DNA from: an uncultured Nocardioides sp.
GTDB lineage: Bacteria > Actinomycetota > Actinomycetes > Propionibacteriales > Nocardioidaceae
DNA: 64,000 nt
Assembly: GCF_947488025.1 (NCBI RefSeq)
Contig: NZ_CANKYS010000005.1
Coordinates: forward strand, 186,001-250,000
Reading direction: 5' to 3'
Position numbers and translations under genes: made by a program. This document shows, piece by piece, positions 1 through 8,584 of this stretch; position 1 is the first letter of the stretch, and the number at the start of each line of letters is the position of its first letter. A model generated the notes under the pieces. That model saw only the letters and a list, made by a program, of their open reading frames with translations. It was not told the origin of the DNA and searched no databases.

Positions 1-621
1 GGCCGCGGCGTCGAAGCCCTCGACGTCGGCCGTCGGGTCGGCCTCGGCGTAGCCGAGCTCCTGGGCCTCCTCGAGCGCCTCGGAGAAGCCGGCGCCGGAG
101 GTGTCCATCTTGTCGAGGATGAAGTTGGTGGTGCCGTTGACGATGCCCAGCACGCGGGTGACCCGGTCGCCGGCGAGCGACTCGCGCAGCGGGCGCAGGA
201 TCGGGATCGCCCCGGCGACGGCCGCCTCGTAGTAGAGGTCGCGCTCGGCCTTCGCCGCGGCCTCGAACAGGGTCGGGCCGTCCTCGGCGAGCAAGGCCTT
301 GTTGGCCGTGACCACGCTGGCGCCGTTGTCGAGCGCGGACAGGATGAGCGTGCGCGCCGGCTCGATGCCGCCGATCACCTCGACGACGAGGTCGACGTCG
401 TCGCGGGCGACCAGGCCGTGCGCGTCGGTCGTCAGCAGGCCCTCGGGCACGTCGACGTCGCGAGGCGCGTCGAGACGTCGTACGGCGACTCCCACCAGCT
501 CGACGGGCACGCCCACCCGGGCGGCCAGGTCGTCGTGCTGCTCGCTCAGCAGCCGCACCACCTGGGACCCGACCGCGCCGCAGCCGAGCACCGCCACCTT
601 CAAGGTGCGCTTGTCAGTCAT
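1..621 (-). CDS. hom: Homoserine dehydrogenase, N-terminal part (runs off left edge)
   Basis: Reduces aspartate semialdehyde to homoserine on the way to threonine and methionine. The first 207 residues are present; the C-terminus lies beyond base 1. Visible are the N-terminal nucleotide-binding loop (GCGAVGS, about residues 14-20), a VVEVIGG strand, the EAAVAGAIPI stretch and the substrate-side motif GIVNGTTNFIL. The ATG at 621 overlaps the stop of lysA (ATGA), so the two are translationally coupled. The order argS-lysA-hom is the same as in mycobacteria (argS-lysA-thrA). Function is secure; only the 3' end cannot be judged. Confidence 0.95.
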   Translation of the reverse strand, partial: MTDKRTLKVAVLGCGAVGSQVVRLLSEQHDDLAARVGVPVELVGVAVRRLDAPRDVDVPEGLLTTDAHGLVARDDVDLVVEVIGGIEPARTLILSALDNGASVVTANKALLAEDGPTLFEAAAKAERDLYYEAAVAGAIPILRPLRESLAGDRVTRVLGIVNGTTNFILDKMDTSGAGFSEALEEAQELGYAEADPTADVEGFDAAA

Positions 622-2021
622 GAGTTACCCACATCGGTCGCCAACAGGTCGGCCACAGTCTCTCGTCGCAGCACGGTGAAAGTCTTCCCGTCCCGAACTC
701 CGATCACCGGAGGACGCAGGGCGTGGTTGTAGTTGGACGCCATGGATCTGCAGTAGGCGCCGGTGCCGGGCACCGCGACGAGGTCGCCGGGACGCACGTC
801 ACCGGGCAGGAACTCGTCCTTGACGACGATGTCGCCGGCCTCGCAGTGCTTGCCGACCACGCGGGACAGCGCGGGCGGGGCGCCCGAGGGGCGGGAGGCG
901 ATCGTCGCGGAGTAGTCGGCGTCGTAGAGGGCGGTGCGGATGTTGTCGCTCATCCCCCCGTCGACGGAGACGTAGGTGCGGCGCGCACCACCGTCCAGGG
1001 CGACCTCCTTGACCGTGCCGACCTCGTAGACGGTGCACATCGACGGACCGACGATCGCCCGGCCGGGCTCGATGGACAGGCGCGGGACGGCGATCCCGAG
1101 GCCGCGGCACTCGTGCTCGACGATCTTCGAGATCTCCGTCGCCAGCTGCGCGGGGTCGGACGGGTCGTCCTGGGTCGTGTACGCGATGCCGAAGCCGCCG
1201 CCGAGGTCCATCTCGGGCAACTCGACGCCCACCTCCTCGACGACACGCGCGTGCAGCGCGAGCACGCGGCGGGCCGCCACCTCGAAGCCGGAGGTGTCGA
1301 AGATCTGGCTGCCGATGTGGGAGTGCAGCCCCAGCAGGCGCAGCCCCGGGGCGTCGTGCACCCGGCGTACGGCATCCAGCGCGTCGCCGCTGGCGATCGA
1401 GAAGCCGAACTTCTGGTCCTCGTGGGCGGTGGCGATGTACTCGTGCGTGTGGGCCTCGACACCCGCGGTGACCCGCACCATGACGCCGATCGAGCGGCCG
1501 AGCTCGGCGGTGATCGCAGTCAGGCGCTCGATCTCGTGGAAGGAGTCCACGATGACCCGGCCCACGCCGAGCTCGACCGCGCGCTCGAGCTCGCCGAGGG
1601 TCTTGTTGTTGCCGTGGAAGCCGATGCGCTCCATCGGGAAGCCGGCGCGCTCGGCGACTGCCAGCTCGCCGCCCGAGCAGACGTCGAGCGAGAGCCCGTC
1701 CTCCGCGAGCCACCGGGCGACGGTGGTGCAGAGGAAGGCCTTGCCGGCGTAGTAGACCTCGTAGTCGGAGAAGGCGTCGCGGAAGGCGGCGGCCCGGCCG
1801 CGGAAGTCGGCCTCGTCGAGGACGTACGCCGGTGAGCCGTGCTCGCGCACCAGCTCGGGCAGCGGTACGCCGCCGACGCTCAGGACTCCGTCGGCCTTGG
1901 TCGCGGTCCGCGACCAGAGGAGCGGGACGAGGGCGTCGGGGTCGCTCGGCTCACGCAGCCAGTGCGGACCACGCAGCGCGCCGTCCGCGTGGGCCCAACC
2001 GGACGGGTGTGCGGTGGGCAC
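618..2021 (-). CDS. lysA: Diaminopimelate decarboxylase
   Basis: Last step of lysine synthesis: PLP-dependent decarboxylation of meso-diaminopimelate in the cytoplasm. The 467-residue protein has the alanine-racemase-type barrel, with the PLP lysine in YYAGKAF (K94), the HSHIGSQI segment that contacts the cofactor, the GGGFGIAY glycine loop and the EPGR phosphate-binding motif. The GTG start lies 6 bases after the argS stop and the stop overlaps the hom start, so argS-lysA-hom form one operon. The first 35 or so residues, rich in Pro/Trp, are an actinobacterial N-terminal extension; a later start is possible. Confidence 0.96.
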   Translation of the reverse strand: MPTAHPSGWAHADGALRGPHWLREPSDPDALVPLLWSRTATKADGVLSVGGVPLPELVREHGSPAYVLDEADFRGRAAAFRDAFSDYEVYYAGKAFLCTTVARWLAEDGLSLDVCSGGELAVAERAGFPMERIGFHGNNKTLGELERAVELGVGRVIVDSFHEIERLTAITAELGRSIGVMVRVTAGVEAHTHEYIATAHEDQKFGFSIASGDALDAVRRVHDAPGLRLLGLHSHIGSQIFDTSGFEVAARRVLALHARVVEEVGVELPEMDLGGGFGIAYTTQDDPSDPAQLATEISKIVEHECRGLGIAVPRLSIEPGRAIVGPSMCTVYEVGTVKEVALDGGARRTYVSVDGGMSDNIRTALYDADYSATIASRPSGAPPALSRVVGKHCEAGDIVVKDEFLPGDVRPGDLVAVPGTGAYCRSMASNYNHALRPPVIGVRDGKTFTVLRRETVADLLATDVGNS

Positions 2022-2027
2022 GCCCGA

Positions 2028-3698
2028 TCACATCCTCTCGGGGGCCGAGACGCCGAGCAGGTCGAGGCCGTTGGCGAGGACCACCCGGGTGGCGTCTACC
2101 AGCATCAGCCGCGCCCGGTGCAGGTCGGAGGTCTCCTCGTCGCCCCGCGGCAGCACGCGGCAGCTGTCGTAGAACCGGTGGTAAGTGCCGGCCAGCTCCT
2201 CGAGGTAGCGCGCCACGCGGTGCGGCTCGCGCAGCTCCGCAGCCGCCTTGACCACCCGGGGGAACTCGGCGAGCGCCCGCAGCAGCTCGCCCTCCTTCTC
2301 GTGCGTGAGCAGCTCGGGGTGCGACGCGGCGCTCACGCCGAGGTCGGCTGCGTTGCGCATCAGGCTCGACACGCGTGCGTGGGCGTACTGGACGGTGAAG
2401 ACCGGGTTGTCGTTGGTGGCACGCGACCACAGGTCGAGGTCGATGTCGATGGGGCTGTCGCTGTGGTAGCGAGCCAGCGCGTAGCGACTGGCGTCGACAC
2501 CGATCGCGTCGACGAGGTCGTCGATGGTGACGACCGTGCCGGCGCGCTTGGACATCCGCATCGGCTCGCCGTCCCGGAGCAGGTTGACCATCTGCCCGAT
2601 GAGGATCTCGAGGTTCTTGCCCGGCTCGTCGCCGAAGGCGCTGCACATGGCGTTCATCCGGCCGACGTAACCGTGGTGGTCCGCGCCGAGCATGATGAAG
2701 CAGCGGTCGAACCCGCGCTCGCGCTTGTCGAGGTAGTAGCCCAGGTCGCCGGAGATGTAGGCCGGGGTGCCGTTCGACCGGATGATGACGCGGTCCTTGT
2801 CGTCGCCGTACTGCTCCGTGCGCAGCCACAACGCGCCGTCGGCCTCGTAGGTGTTGCCCATCTCGGTGAGCCGCTCGATGGCGCGCTCGACGGCTCCGGA
2901 GTCGTGCAGCGACTTCTCGTGGAAGTAGACGTCGAAGTCGACGCCGAAGTCGTGCAGCGACTTCTTGATCTCCTCGAACATCATGTCGACGCCGACCTCG
3001 CGGAAGACCTCCTGGGCCTGCGCGTCGTCGAGCTCCTTGACGTCCGGACGGCGCTCGACGACCGCCGCGGCGATGTCGTGGATGTACTGGCCGCCGTAGC
3101 CGTCCTCGGGCGCGGGCTCGCCCTTGGCGCTGGCCAGCAGCGAGGAGCTGAAGCGATCGATCTGGGCGCCGTGGTCGTTGAAGTAGTACTCGCGGGTGAC
3201 GTCGGCGCCTGTCTTCTCGAAGATCCGGCCCAGCGCGTCACCCACCGCCGCCCAGCGCACCCCGCCGAGGTGGAGCGGCCCGGTCGGGTTGGCCGAGACG
3301 AACTCGAGGTTGATCTTCTCCCCGGCGAACGCGTCGGAGGAGCCGTACGCCTCCCCCGCAGCGACGACATCGGCGGCGACCTGGCCCTGCGCACCGGCCT
3401 CGACCGTGACGTTGAGGAAGCCCGGCCCGGCGACCTCCACCTCCGCGACGCCGTCGGCGGCGCGGAGCCGCTCGGCGACGAGGTCGGCGAAGGCGCGCGG
3501 GTTGGTCCCCTGCCCACCGATCTGCACACGCTTGGCGAGCTGGAGCGCGACGTTGGTGGCGTAGTCCCCGTGACCCTTCTGCCGGGGTCGCTCCACCGTG
3601 ACCTGGGTCGGTACGCCGTCGGGCAGCGTGATCGCGCCGTCGGCCACGAGGGCCTGCAGCACGTCGACGATGGTCTCGGAGAGCTGATCGGGATTCAC
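2028..3698 (-). CDS. argS: Arginyl-tRNA synthetase
   Basis: Class I aminoacyl-tRNA synthetase charging tRNA-Arg; a tRNA-Arg(CCG) gene lies about 700 bases away. The 556 residues match the family length. An N-terminal add-on domain (about 1-110) precedes the HIGH-like site in [12 protein letters not shown] and the KMSK-like loop RMSKRAGT, followed by the alpha-helical anticodon-binding domain ending in the typical [12 protein letters not shown] start at 3698. First gene of the argS-lysA-hom operon; the roughly 95 bases to the divergent thioesterase gene must hold its promoter. Confidence 0.97.
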   Translation of the reverse strand: MNPDQLSETIVDVLQALVADGAITLPDGVPTQVTVERPRQKGHGDYATNVALQLAKRVQIGGQGTNPRAFADLVAERLRAADGVAEVEVAGPGFLNVTVEAGAQGQVAADVVAAGEAYGSSDAFAGEKINLEFVSANPTGPLHLGGVRWAAVGDALGRIFEKTGADVTREYYFNDHGAQIDRFSSSLLASAKGEPAPEDGYGGQYIHDIAAAVVERRPDVKELDDAQAQEVFREVGVDMMFEEIKKSLHDFGVDFDVYFHEKSLHDSGAVERAIERLTEMGNTYEADGALWLRTEQYGDDKDRVIIRSNGTPAYISGDLGYYLDKRERGFDRCFIMLGADHHGYVGRMNAMCSAFGDEPGKNLEILIGQMVNLLRDGEPMRMSKRAGTVVTIDDLVDAIGVDASRYALARYHSDSPIDIDLDLWSRATNDNPVFTVQYAHARVSSLMRNAADLGVSAASHPELLTHEKEGELLRALAEFPRVVKAAAELREPHRVARYLEELAGTYHRFYDSCRVLPRGDEETSDLHRARLMLVDATRVVLANGLDLLGVSAPERM

Positions 3699-3792
3699 CG
3701 GGCAAGCCTATCGGCGCCGCGCAGCAGGGACCGAACCGGTTTCACGCCGTGGCCCACCGACCCGCAGCAGGTCCTGCCCTAGGGTTCGGGGC

Positions 3793-4290
3793 GTGACGAC
3801 GCACCCCACCTACGACCAGCTGACCCAGCTCCCGGCCTATGTCGAGCAGCCCGTGCCGATGCCCTTCGAGGACATCAACGGCCACCTCAACGTCCGCCAC
3901 TACATCGGCATCGCCAGCGAAGGCCTCGACGAGTCGCTCGTCGAGGTGGGCATCCCGCAGATGTGGCCGCTGACCCACGGGCACGCGTGCTTCACCGCCG
4001 AGCACCACGTCACCTACCTCAACGAGCTGCGCACCGGTGACACGATGTCGGCCCGGGTGCGCCTGCTGGGCCGCTCCGAGCGGGCCGCCCACGTGCTCAT
4101 CTACCTGCTCGACGAGACCCACCAGCAGGTGGCGTGCGTGGTCGAGGAGATCTTCCTCCACATCGAGCTCGAGGACCGGCGCACCGCGCCCTGGCCCGAG
4201 GACGTCGCCGCCAAGCTCGACGCCCGGATCGCCGAGCACGAGGCCCTGCCCTTCCCGGCCGACACCTCGGGGTCGCTCGCCCTGCGCTGA
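3793..4290 (+). CDS. Thioesterase-family protein (hotdog fold)
   Basis: 165 residues, the size of a single hotdog-fold acyl-CoA thioesterase of the 4HBT group. The pattern EDINGHLNVRHY near residues 27-38 is the usual D-x-x-G-H-x-N catalytic stretch, followed by beta strands such as FTAEHHVTYLNEL and ARVRLLGRSERAAHV. Substrate unknown; likely cytosolic hydrolysis of a small acyl-CoA. GTG start, divergent from argS. No partner genes adjoin it. Confidence 0.8.
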   Translation: MTTHPTYDQLTQLPAYVEQPVPMPFEDINGHLNVRHYIGIASEGLDESLVEVGIPQMWPLTHGHACFTAEHHVTYLNELRTGDTMSARVRLLGRSERAAHVLIYLLDETHQQVACVVEEIFLHIELEDRRTAPWPEDVAAKLDARIAEHEALPFPADTSGSLALR

Positions 4291-4366
4291 GGCCGATTCA
4301 CCACCGCGCCGCGCGACCGGTAGTCTTCACCGCGCACCAGATCCGGAGCGATCCGGGACGGTGCGG

Positions 4367-4439
4367 GCCTCCGTAGCTCAGGGGATAGAGCACTGGTTTC
4401 CGGTACCAGGTGCCGCAGGTTCGAATCCTGCCGGAGGCG
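4367..4439 (+). tRNA. tRNA-Arg (anticodon CCG)
   Basis: A complete cloverleaf can be folded by eye: acceptor stem GCCTCCG (4367-4373) with CGGAGGC (4432-4438), anticodon stem CTGGT/ACCAG (4393-4397/4405-4409) with loop TTCCGGT and anticodon CCG at 4400-4402, and T arm GCAGG/CCTGC around TTCGAAT. Discriminator base G at 4439. CCA is not encoded. It reads CGG, a frequent arginine codon in this DNA. Confidence 0.97.
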
Positions 4440-4470
4440 CCCTTGTGATGTCGCACGACATCGGCGACGA

Positions 4471-4495
4471 CGGACCTACGACAGACGTAGGTCCG
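4471..4495 (+). terminator. Hairpin after the tRNA gene, probable terminator
   Basis: Perfect 10-bp stem CGGACCTACG / CGTAGGTCCG around the five-base loop ACAGA, 31 bases after the tRNA. It is followed by TTGCTCATTT rather than a clean T run, as is common in high-GC actinobacteria. The remaining bases to 4617 hold only the leader of the next gene. Confidence 0.7.
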
Positions 4496-4617
4496 TTGCT
4501 CATTTCCCGGCCGTTGTCCCGCCCGCGTCCCCCTCGCTCCCGGGACCAAAGACCCCTGTCACGGCGGAGGCGGAGCCGTAGCGTGGACCAGGTCCTGGAT
4601 CTCACGCAGGGGGCACG

Positions 4618-5637
4618 ATGAGTGGTGGTTTCGGTATCGACGTCGGGACCGCGAACACGGTGGTGTGCCACCGGACCCGCGGGGTGCTGCTGGACGAGCC
4701 GTCGGTGATGGTGGTCCGCACCTCCGAGGCGAGGACGCGGCGCGTCCGGCCCCTGCTGGTCGGACGGGAGGCCCGCGACCTGATGGGGCGCTGCCCGGTC
4801 GGGCTCTCCGCCGTGCGGCCGCTCCACGACGGGGTGATCGTCGACCTCGAGGCCGCACGGGCGTTCATGGCCGCACTGATGGGCAAGGTGGCGATTCCCG
4901 CGTGGCAGCGCATCGGCGCCCGCGCCGTCATCGGGGTGCCCGCCGGTGCCACCGCCCTCGAACGGCGCGCCCTGCTGGAGGTGGCCGACGAGGCCGGGAT
5001 GCGGAAGTCCGCACTGATCCCCGAGCCGATCGCGGGGGCGGTCGGCTGCGGGCTCGACCCCCTCGAGCCCCGGGCGCACATGGTCCTCGACATCGGCGGG
5101 GGCACCTCGGAGATCACGGCGTTCTGCTACGGCGGCGTCCTGTCGCACCGGTCGTCGCGGATCGCGGGCGACGAGATGACGCTCACGCTCTACCGCTACC
5201 TGCGGGCCGAGCACCAGCTGCTCGTCGGCGAGCTCACCGCGGAGGCCCTGAAGTGCGCCGTGGACGCCGAGGAGGGCCTCTCCACGGTGGTGCAGGGCAT
5301 CGACCTGGCCACCGGCCGGCCGCGCCTGAAGACCATGGAGTCCGCCGAGGTCCTCGAAGCGTTGCAGCCCACGGCCGACGCCATCATCACCGCGCTCGCA
5401 GGAGTGCTGGACGACCTGCCGCCGCAGGCGGCCGACGACATCCTCACCGAGGGGGTCGTGGTCTTCGGCGGCTCCAGCCTGCTGCGCGGCTTCGACAAGC
5501 TGGTCGAGTCGGCGCTGGGGTTCCCCGTCCGGATGGCCGAGCGGCCGCTCACCTGTGTGGCGGAGGGGGCGGCCCGCTGCCTGGCCGACCCCGACGTGGT
5601 CCGTGCCTACGAGGACGCGTTCCTCGAAGCCGGCTGA
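4618..5637 (+). CDS. MreB-like bacterial actin
   Basis: 339 residues of the actin/Hsp70 ATPase fold. The phosphate-1 motif is FGIDVGTANTVV (about 5-16), the connecting region has VIGVPAGA and EPIAGAVG, phosphate-2 is LDIGGGTSEI (about 160-169), and the adenosine motif near residue 282 reads VVVFGGSSLLRG in place of the usual LTGGGALLRG. MreB filaments position elongation-type wall synthesis under the membrane. No mreC or mreD adjoins it; its convergent neighbour is a RodA-PBP2-type fusion, which fits a wall role. RBS AGGGGG lies just upstream of the ATG. It could be a divergent paralogue rather than the main MreB. Confidence 0.85.
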   Translation: MSGGFGIDVGTANTVVCHRTRGVLLDEPSVMVVRTSEARTRRVRPLLVGREARDLMGRCPVGLSAVRPLHDGVIVDLEAARAFMAALMGKVAIPAWQRIGARAVIGVPAGATALERRALLEVADEAGMRKSALIPEPIAGAVGCGLDPLEPRAHMVLDIGGGTSEITAFCYGGVLSHRSSRIAGDEMTLTLYRYLRAEHQLLVGELTAEALKCAVDAEEGLSTVVQGIDLATGRPRLKTMESAEVLEALQPTADAIITALAGVLDDLPPQAADDILTEGVVVFGGSSLLRGFDKLVESALGFPVRMAERPLTCVAEGAARCLADPDVVRAYEDAFLEAG

Positions 5638-5662
5638 CCACGGAGAGGCCGGCTGATCACGG
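5629..5662. repeat. Short tandem duplication at the mreB-like/SEDS-PBP junction
   Basis: GCCGGCTGACCACGG (5629-5643) is repeated 19 bases later as GCCGGCTGATCACGG (5648-5662), one mismatch. The first copy contains the stop codon of the MreB-like gene; the second contains the stop of the convergent SEDS-PBP gene. It looks like a small slippage duplication at the meeting point of two convergent genes. Confidence 0.6.
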
Positions 5663-8578
5663 TCGCCGGGCGGGAGGTCCCGTCCGCAGGATGTCCTCCT
5701 CGTGCGCGAAGAAGTACTTCAGCACCGGCAGCACGACGGCCCCGGACGTGCTGACCCCGTGGCCGCCGCCACGCACGAACGACGTCGCCACCACGCGCGG
5801 GCGGTCGAGCGGGGCGGCTGCGGTGAACCACGAGTCCGGCGCTCCGTTGGGCGCGGACGGGTCCTGTGCCGAGCCGGTCTTGGCGCCGGCCCGGACCGGC
5901 AGGGCCCGCAGGATGCTGGCGGTCCCCGACGTCGCGGCCAGCGCCATGCCCTCGCGGACCGGCCCCAGCCTGTCGGCGTACGGCAGCCGGCGCGGCCGCG
6001 GCCACCGGAGCGCCGACCGGTCCCGCCCCTCGCCGTACGCCAAGCCGAGGTGCGGCGTGACCACGGCGCCGGTTGCGATGCCCGCGGTCCACAGGGCGTC
6101 CTGCAGCGGCGTCACCGTGAGGTAGCCCTGCCCGATGCCGAGGATCACGGTGGAGCCGGGGAACCACGTCCCGCCGTCGCGGGCGACCGAGGCCGGGGTA
6201 CCGAGATAGCCGCCGACCTCCCCGGGCAGGTCGATGCCGGTCGGCCGGCCGACGCCCAGGCTCCGCGCCGTGCTGATCATCGGCTCGGGGCCCATCGCCC
6301 ACGCGAGCTGGTAGAAGTACACGTTGTTGGACCACGAGATCGCGTCGGGCAGGTCCTGCGCGGGCAGGGACATCCAGTTGCCGAAGGCGTGGTCGCCCAG
6401 CGTCCAGGAGGCGCCACCCGGCAGCACCCGGTCCGGCGGCACCGTCCCGTCCCTCATGCTGGCCGCAGCGACCACCAGCTTGAACGTCGACCCGGGTGGT
6501 GCTGCCACCTGCGTGACGTGGTCGAGCATCGGGCTCCCCGCCCGGCGCGCCTCCCGCGCCAGTGCGGCACCGTCGACGGGCGGGCCGAAGATCCGGTTGT
6601 CGTACGCCGGTCGGCTGGCCGTGGCGAGCACCTGCCCGTTGCGGGGATCGAGGAGCACCGCTCCGCCGAGGTCCCCGAGCGGTTGTCCGGGCCTGCTGCG
6701 CAGCACGGCCTCGAGGGACCGGGTGAGCTCGCGCTGCAGGCCGAGGTCGACGGTGAGCCGCAAGGCCTGCCCACGACGCGGTGGGGTGTAGGGGCCCATC
6801 GCCATGGGCGTGCCGGCCGGCGTCACGTACACGCACTGGCGCCCGTCGGTGCCGCGCAGGACGGGGTCGTAGACCTGCTCGAGGCCGGCGCGGCCCGCGA
6901 TCGCCCCGAGGGCCAGGTCGGGCCAGCGCTCCATCTCCACGGGGGTGGCGACGCCCGTCCAGCCGAGCACCGGGCCGAGCACGTCCGCGGCGGGGTAGCG
7001 CCGACGGGCCTCCGGGACCACGAAGACACCGGGCAGCGCCGCGGCGCGGACGCGTCGACCGGCCGCCACCGGCAGGGACGCGACGGTGAGGTCGCGGCTC
7101 GCCCGGTTCCGGTGGAGCTGGCGACGCAGGCCGGTCTCGGGCCGTGCCGTGAGGGCGGCGAGCGTGGGCACGTCGGCGGGCCGCACCAGGGCCGGCACCA
7201 CGCCCACCCGGTGTCGTCGTACGTCGAGCGCGAGTGGGGTCCCGTGCCGGTCGGTGATCTCCCCGCGTGCCGCGGGCACGCGGGTGCAGCGCAGCATCTG
7301 GTCGAGCGCTGCCTCGCGCAGCTGGGAGCCCTGCGCGCTCTGCAGCTGCCAGGCGAACCCCACCATCGCGACCAGGAGGCCCGTTGCTGCGACGGCGGCG
7401 GTGCGCAGCAGTCGTGGCCGCGTCGCGTCGGGGCGGCCGCGGAGCCAGAGGCGGTGGGTCTCCCCGTCGGCGCCCAGCGCGAGCACCAGCCCGAGCGCCG
7501 CGATGTGCACGGCGGCCGCCGTGCCGCCGTAGCTCAGCAGGGGGAACGGCACCCCGGCGGTCGGGACCAGGCCGAGGTTGCCCGCCACGGAGACCGCGAC
7601 CTCGACCCCGACGAGCGCGGCGAAACCGGCCGCGGCCAGCCCCGCGGGACGGTTGCGGGTGCGGCGGCTGATGCCGACCACGCGCCAGACGAGGACGGCC
7701 GCGGCGAGCACGACCGACGCGCCGGCGAGGATCCCGAACTGCTCGACGAGGCTGGCGAAGGCGAGGTCGGTGTGCCGGTCCGGCAGGTAGAGCCCCACCA
7801 GCCGGTGCAGCGGGTGGTCGCCACCACCGGTCAGGCCACCCCAGGCCAGGGCGATGTGCATCTGCCGGATCGCCCACCCGGGCCCGTCTGCGTCCGTCGA
7901 CCCGCTCAGGAAGACGTTCAGCCGCTCCTGCTGGTAGGGGTGGAGCAGCTGCACGGCGTACGGGAGGGCCAGTGCCGCGACCACGAGGCACGGCACGAGC
8001 ACCTTGAACGGGACCCGGCCGAGCACCAGCATGGTGCCGGTGACGGCGCTCAGGAGCAGCGCGGTCGAGAGGTCGGGCTGGAGGAGGACCAGGCCGATGG
8101 GCAGCGCGGCGACGAGCAGCGCGGTCGTGAGGCGTCGCGGCCACGACCGCTCACTGCCCAGGACCAGGGCCAGCGCCAGGAGCAGGCCCAGCTTGGCGAG
8201 CTCGGACGGCTGCATGGACAACGGTCCCAGGGCGATCCACCGCTGGGCACCCCTGACCGACATGCCGCCGACGTCGACCGCCACCAGCAGCAGCACGCTG
8301 AGCGCGTAGCACCCCCACCCCAGCCAGCGCAGGCCGGCCGTACGCCACCGGCTCAGGACGACGAACAGCACCACCCCGCCCATGAGGACCGCCAACTGGT
8401 GCCGGACGGCCGCTTGGTCACCGAGCGCTGCGAGGTTGGCCAGCCCCAGCACGGCGAGCAGCGCGACGGCGCCGACGGCGAGCGGATCGAGGAGGTGTGC
8501 GACGGGGAGCCGCGCCGGCCGGACCGGCCCCGGGCGGGACCGGCGTCCGCCCAGCATTCCCCGTTCGACGCTGAGCAT
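5657..8578 (-). CDS. SEDS glycosyltransferase fused to class B penicillin-binding transpeptidase
   Basis: One 973-residue protein joins two enzymes normally encoded separately (RodA/FtsW plus PBP2/FtsI). Residues about 30-370 are the polytopic SEDS part, with MQPSELAKLG (122-131), QPDLSTALL (167-175), the essential aspartate in HTD (269-271) and the PLLSYGG loop (346-352). A further membrane segment (about 391-411) anchors the periplasmic half, with a PBP dimerisation region (about 430-600) and a transpeptidase domain containing S697-T-F-K700, S750-N-N752 and K900-T-G902. It should polymerise and crosslink peptidoglycan in one polypeptide. The start is 6 bases after the preceding membrane-protein gene, so they are probably co-transcribed. 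No frameshift or internal stop is seen at the junction. Confidence 0.93.
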   Translation of the reverse strand: MLSVERGMLGGRRSRPGPVRPARLPVAHLLDPLAVGAVALLAVLGLANLAALGDQAAVRHQLAVLMGGVVLFVVLSRWRTAGLRWLGWGCYALSVLLLVAVDVGGMSVRGAQRWIALGPLSMQPSELAKLGLLLALALVLGSERSWPRRLTTALLVAALPIGLVLLQPDLSTALLLSAVTGTMLVLGRVPFKVLVPCLVVAALALPYAVQLLHPYQQERLNVFLSGSTDADGPGWAIRQMHIALAWGGLTGGGDHPLHRLVGLYLPDRHTDLAFASLVEQFGILAGASVVLAAAVLVWRVVGISRRTRNRPAGLAAAGFAALVGVEVAVSVAGNLGLVPTAGVPFPLLSYGGTAAAVHIAALGLVLALGADGETHRLWLRGRPDATRPRLLRTAAVAATGLLVAMVGFAWQLQSAQGSQLREAALDQMLRCTRVPAARGEITDRHGTPLALDVRRHRVGVVPALVRPADVPTLAALTARPETGLRRQLHRNRASRDLTVASLPVAAGRRVRAAALPGVFVVPEARRRYPAADVLGPVLGWTGVATPVEMERWPDLALGAIAGRAGLEQVYDPVLRGTDGRQCVYVTPAGTPMAMGPYTPPRRGQALRLTVDLGLQRELTRSLEAVLRSRPGQPLGDLGGAVLLDPRNGQVLATASRPAYDNRIFGPPVDGAALAREARRAGSPMLDHVTQVAAPPGSTFKLVVAAASMRDGTVPPDRVLPGGASWTLGDHAFGNWMSLPAQDLPDAISWSNNVYFYQLAWAMGPEPMISTARSLGVGRPTGIDLPGEVGGYLGTPASVARDGGTWFPGSTVILGIGQGYLTVTPLQDALWTAGIATGAVVTPHLGLAYGEGRDRSALRWPRPRRLPYADRLGPVREGMALAATSGTASILRALPVRAGAKTGSAQDPSAPNGAPDSWFTAAAPLDRPRVVATSFVRGGGHGVSTSGAVVLPVLKYFFAHEEDILRTGPPARRP

Positions 8579-8584
8579 GGCCGG

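Noticed and set aside
1839..3782. Open frame of 647 codons opposite lysA/argS
   Set aside because: Shadow frame over two certain genes.
4367..4439. tRNA gene as an integration site for a mobile element
   Set aside because: No integrase and no duplicate of the tRNA 3' end were seen nearby.
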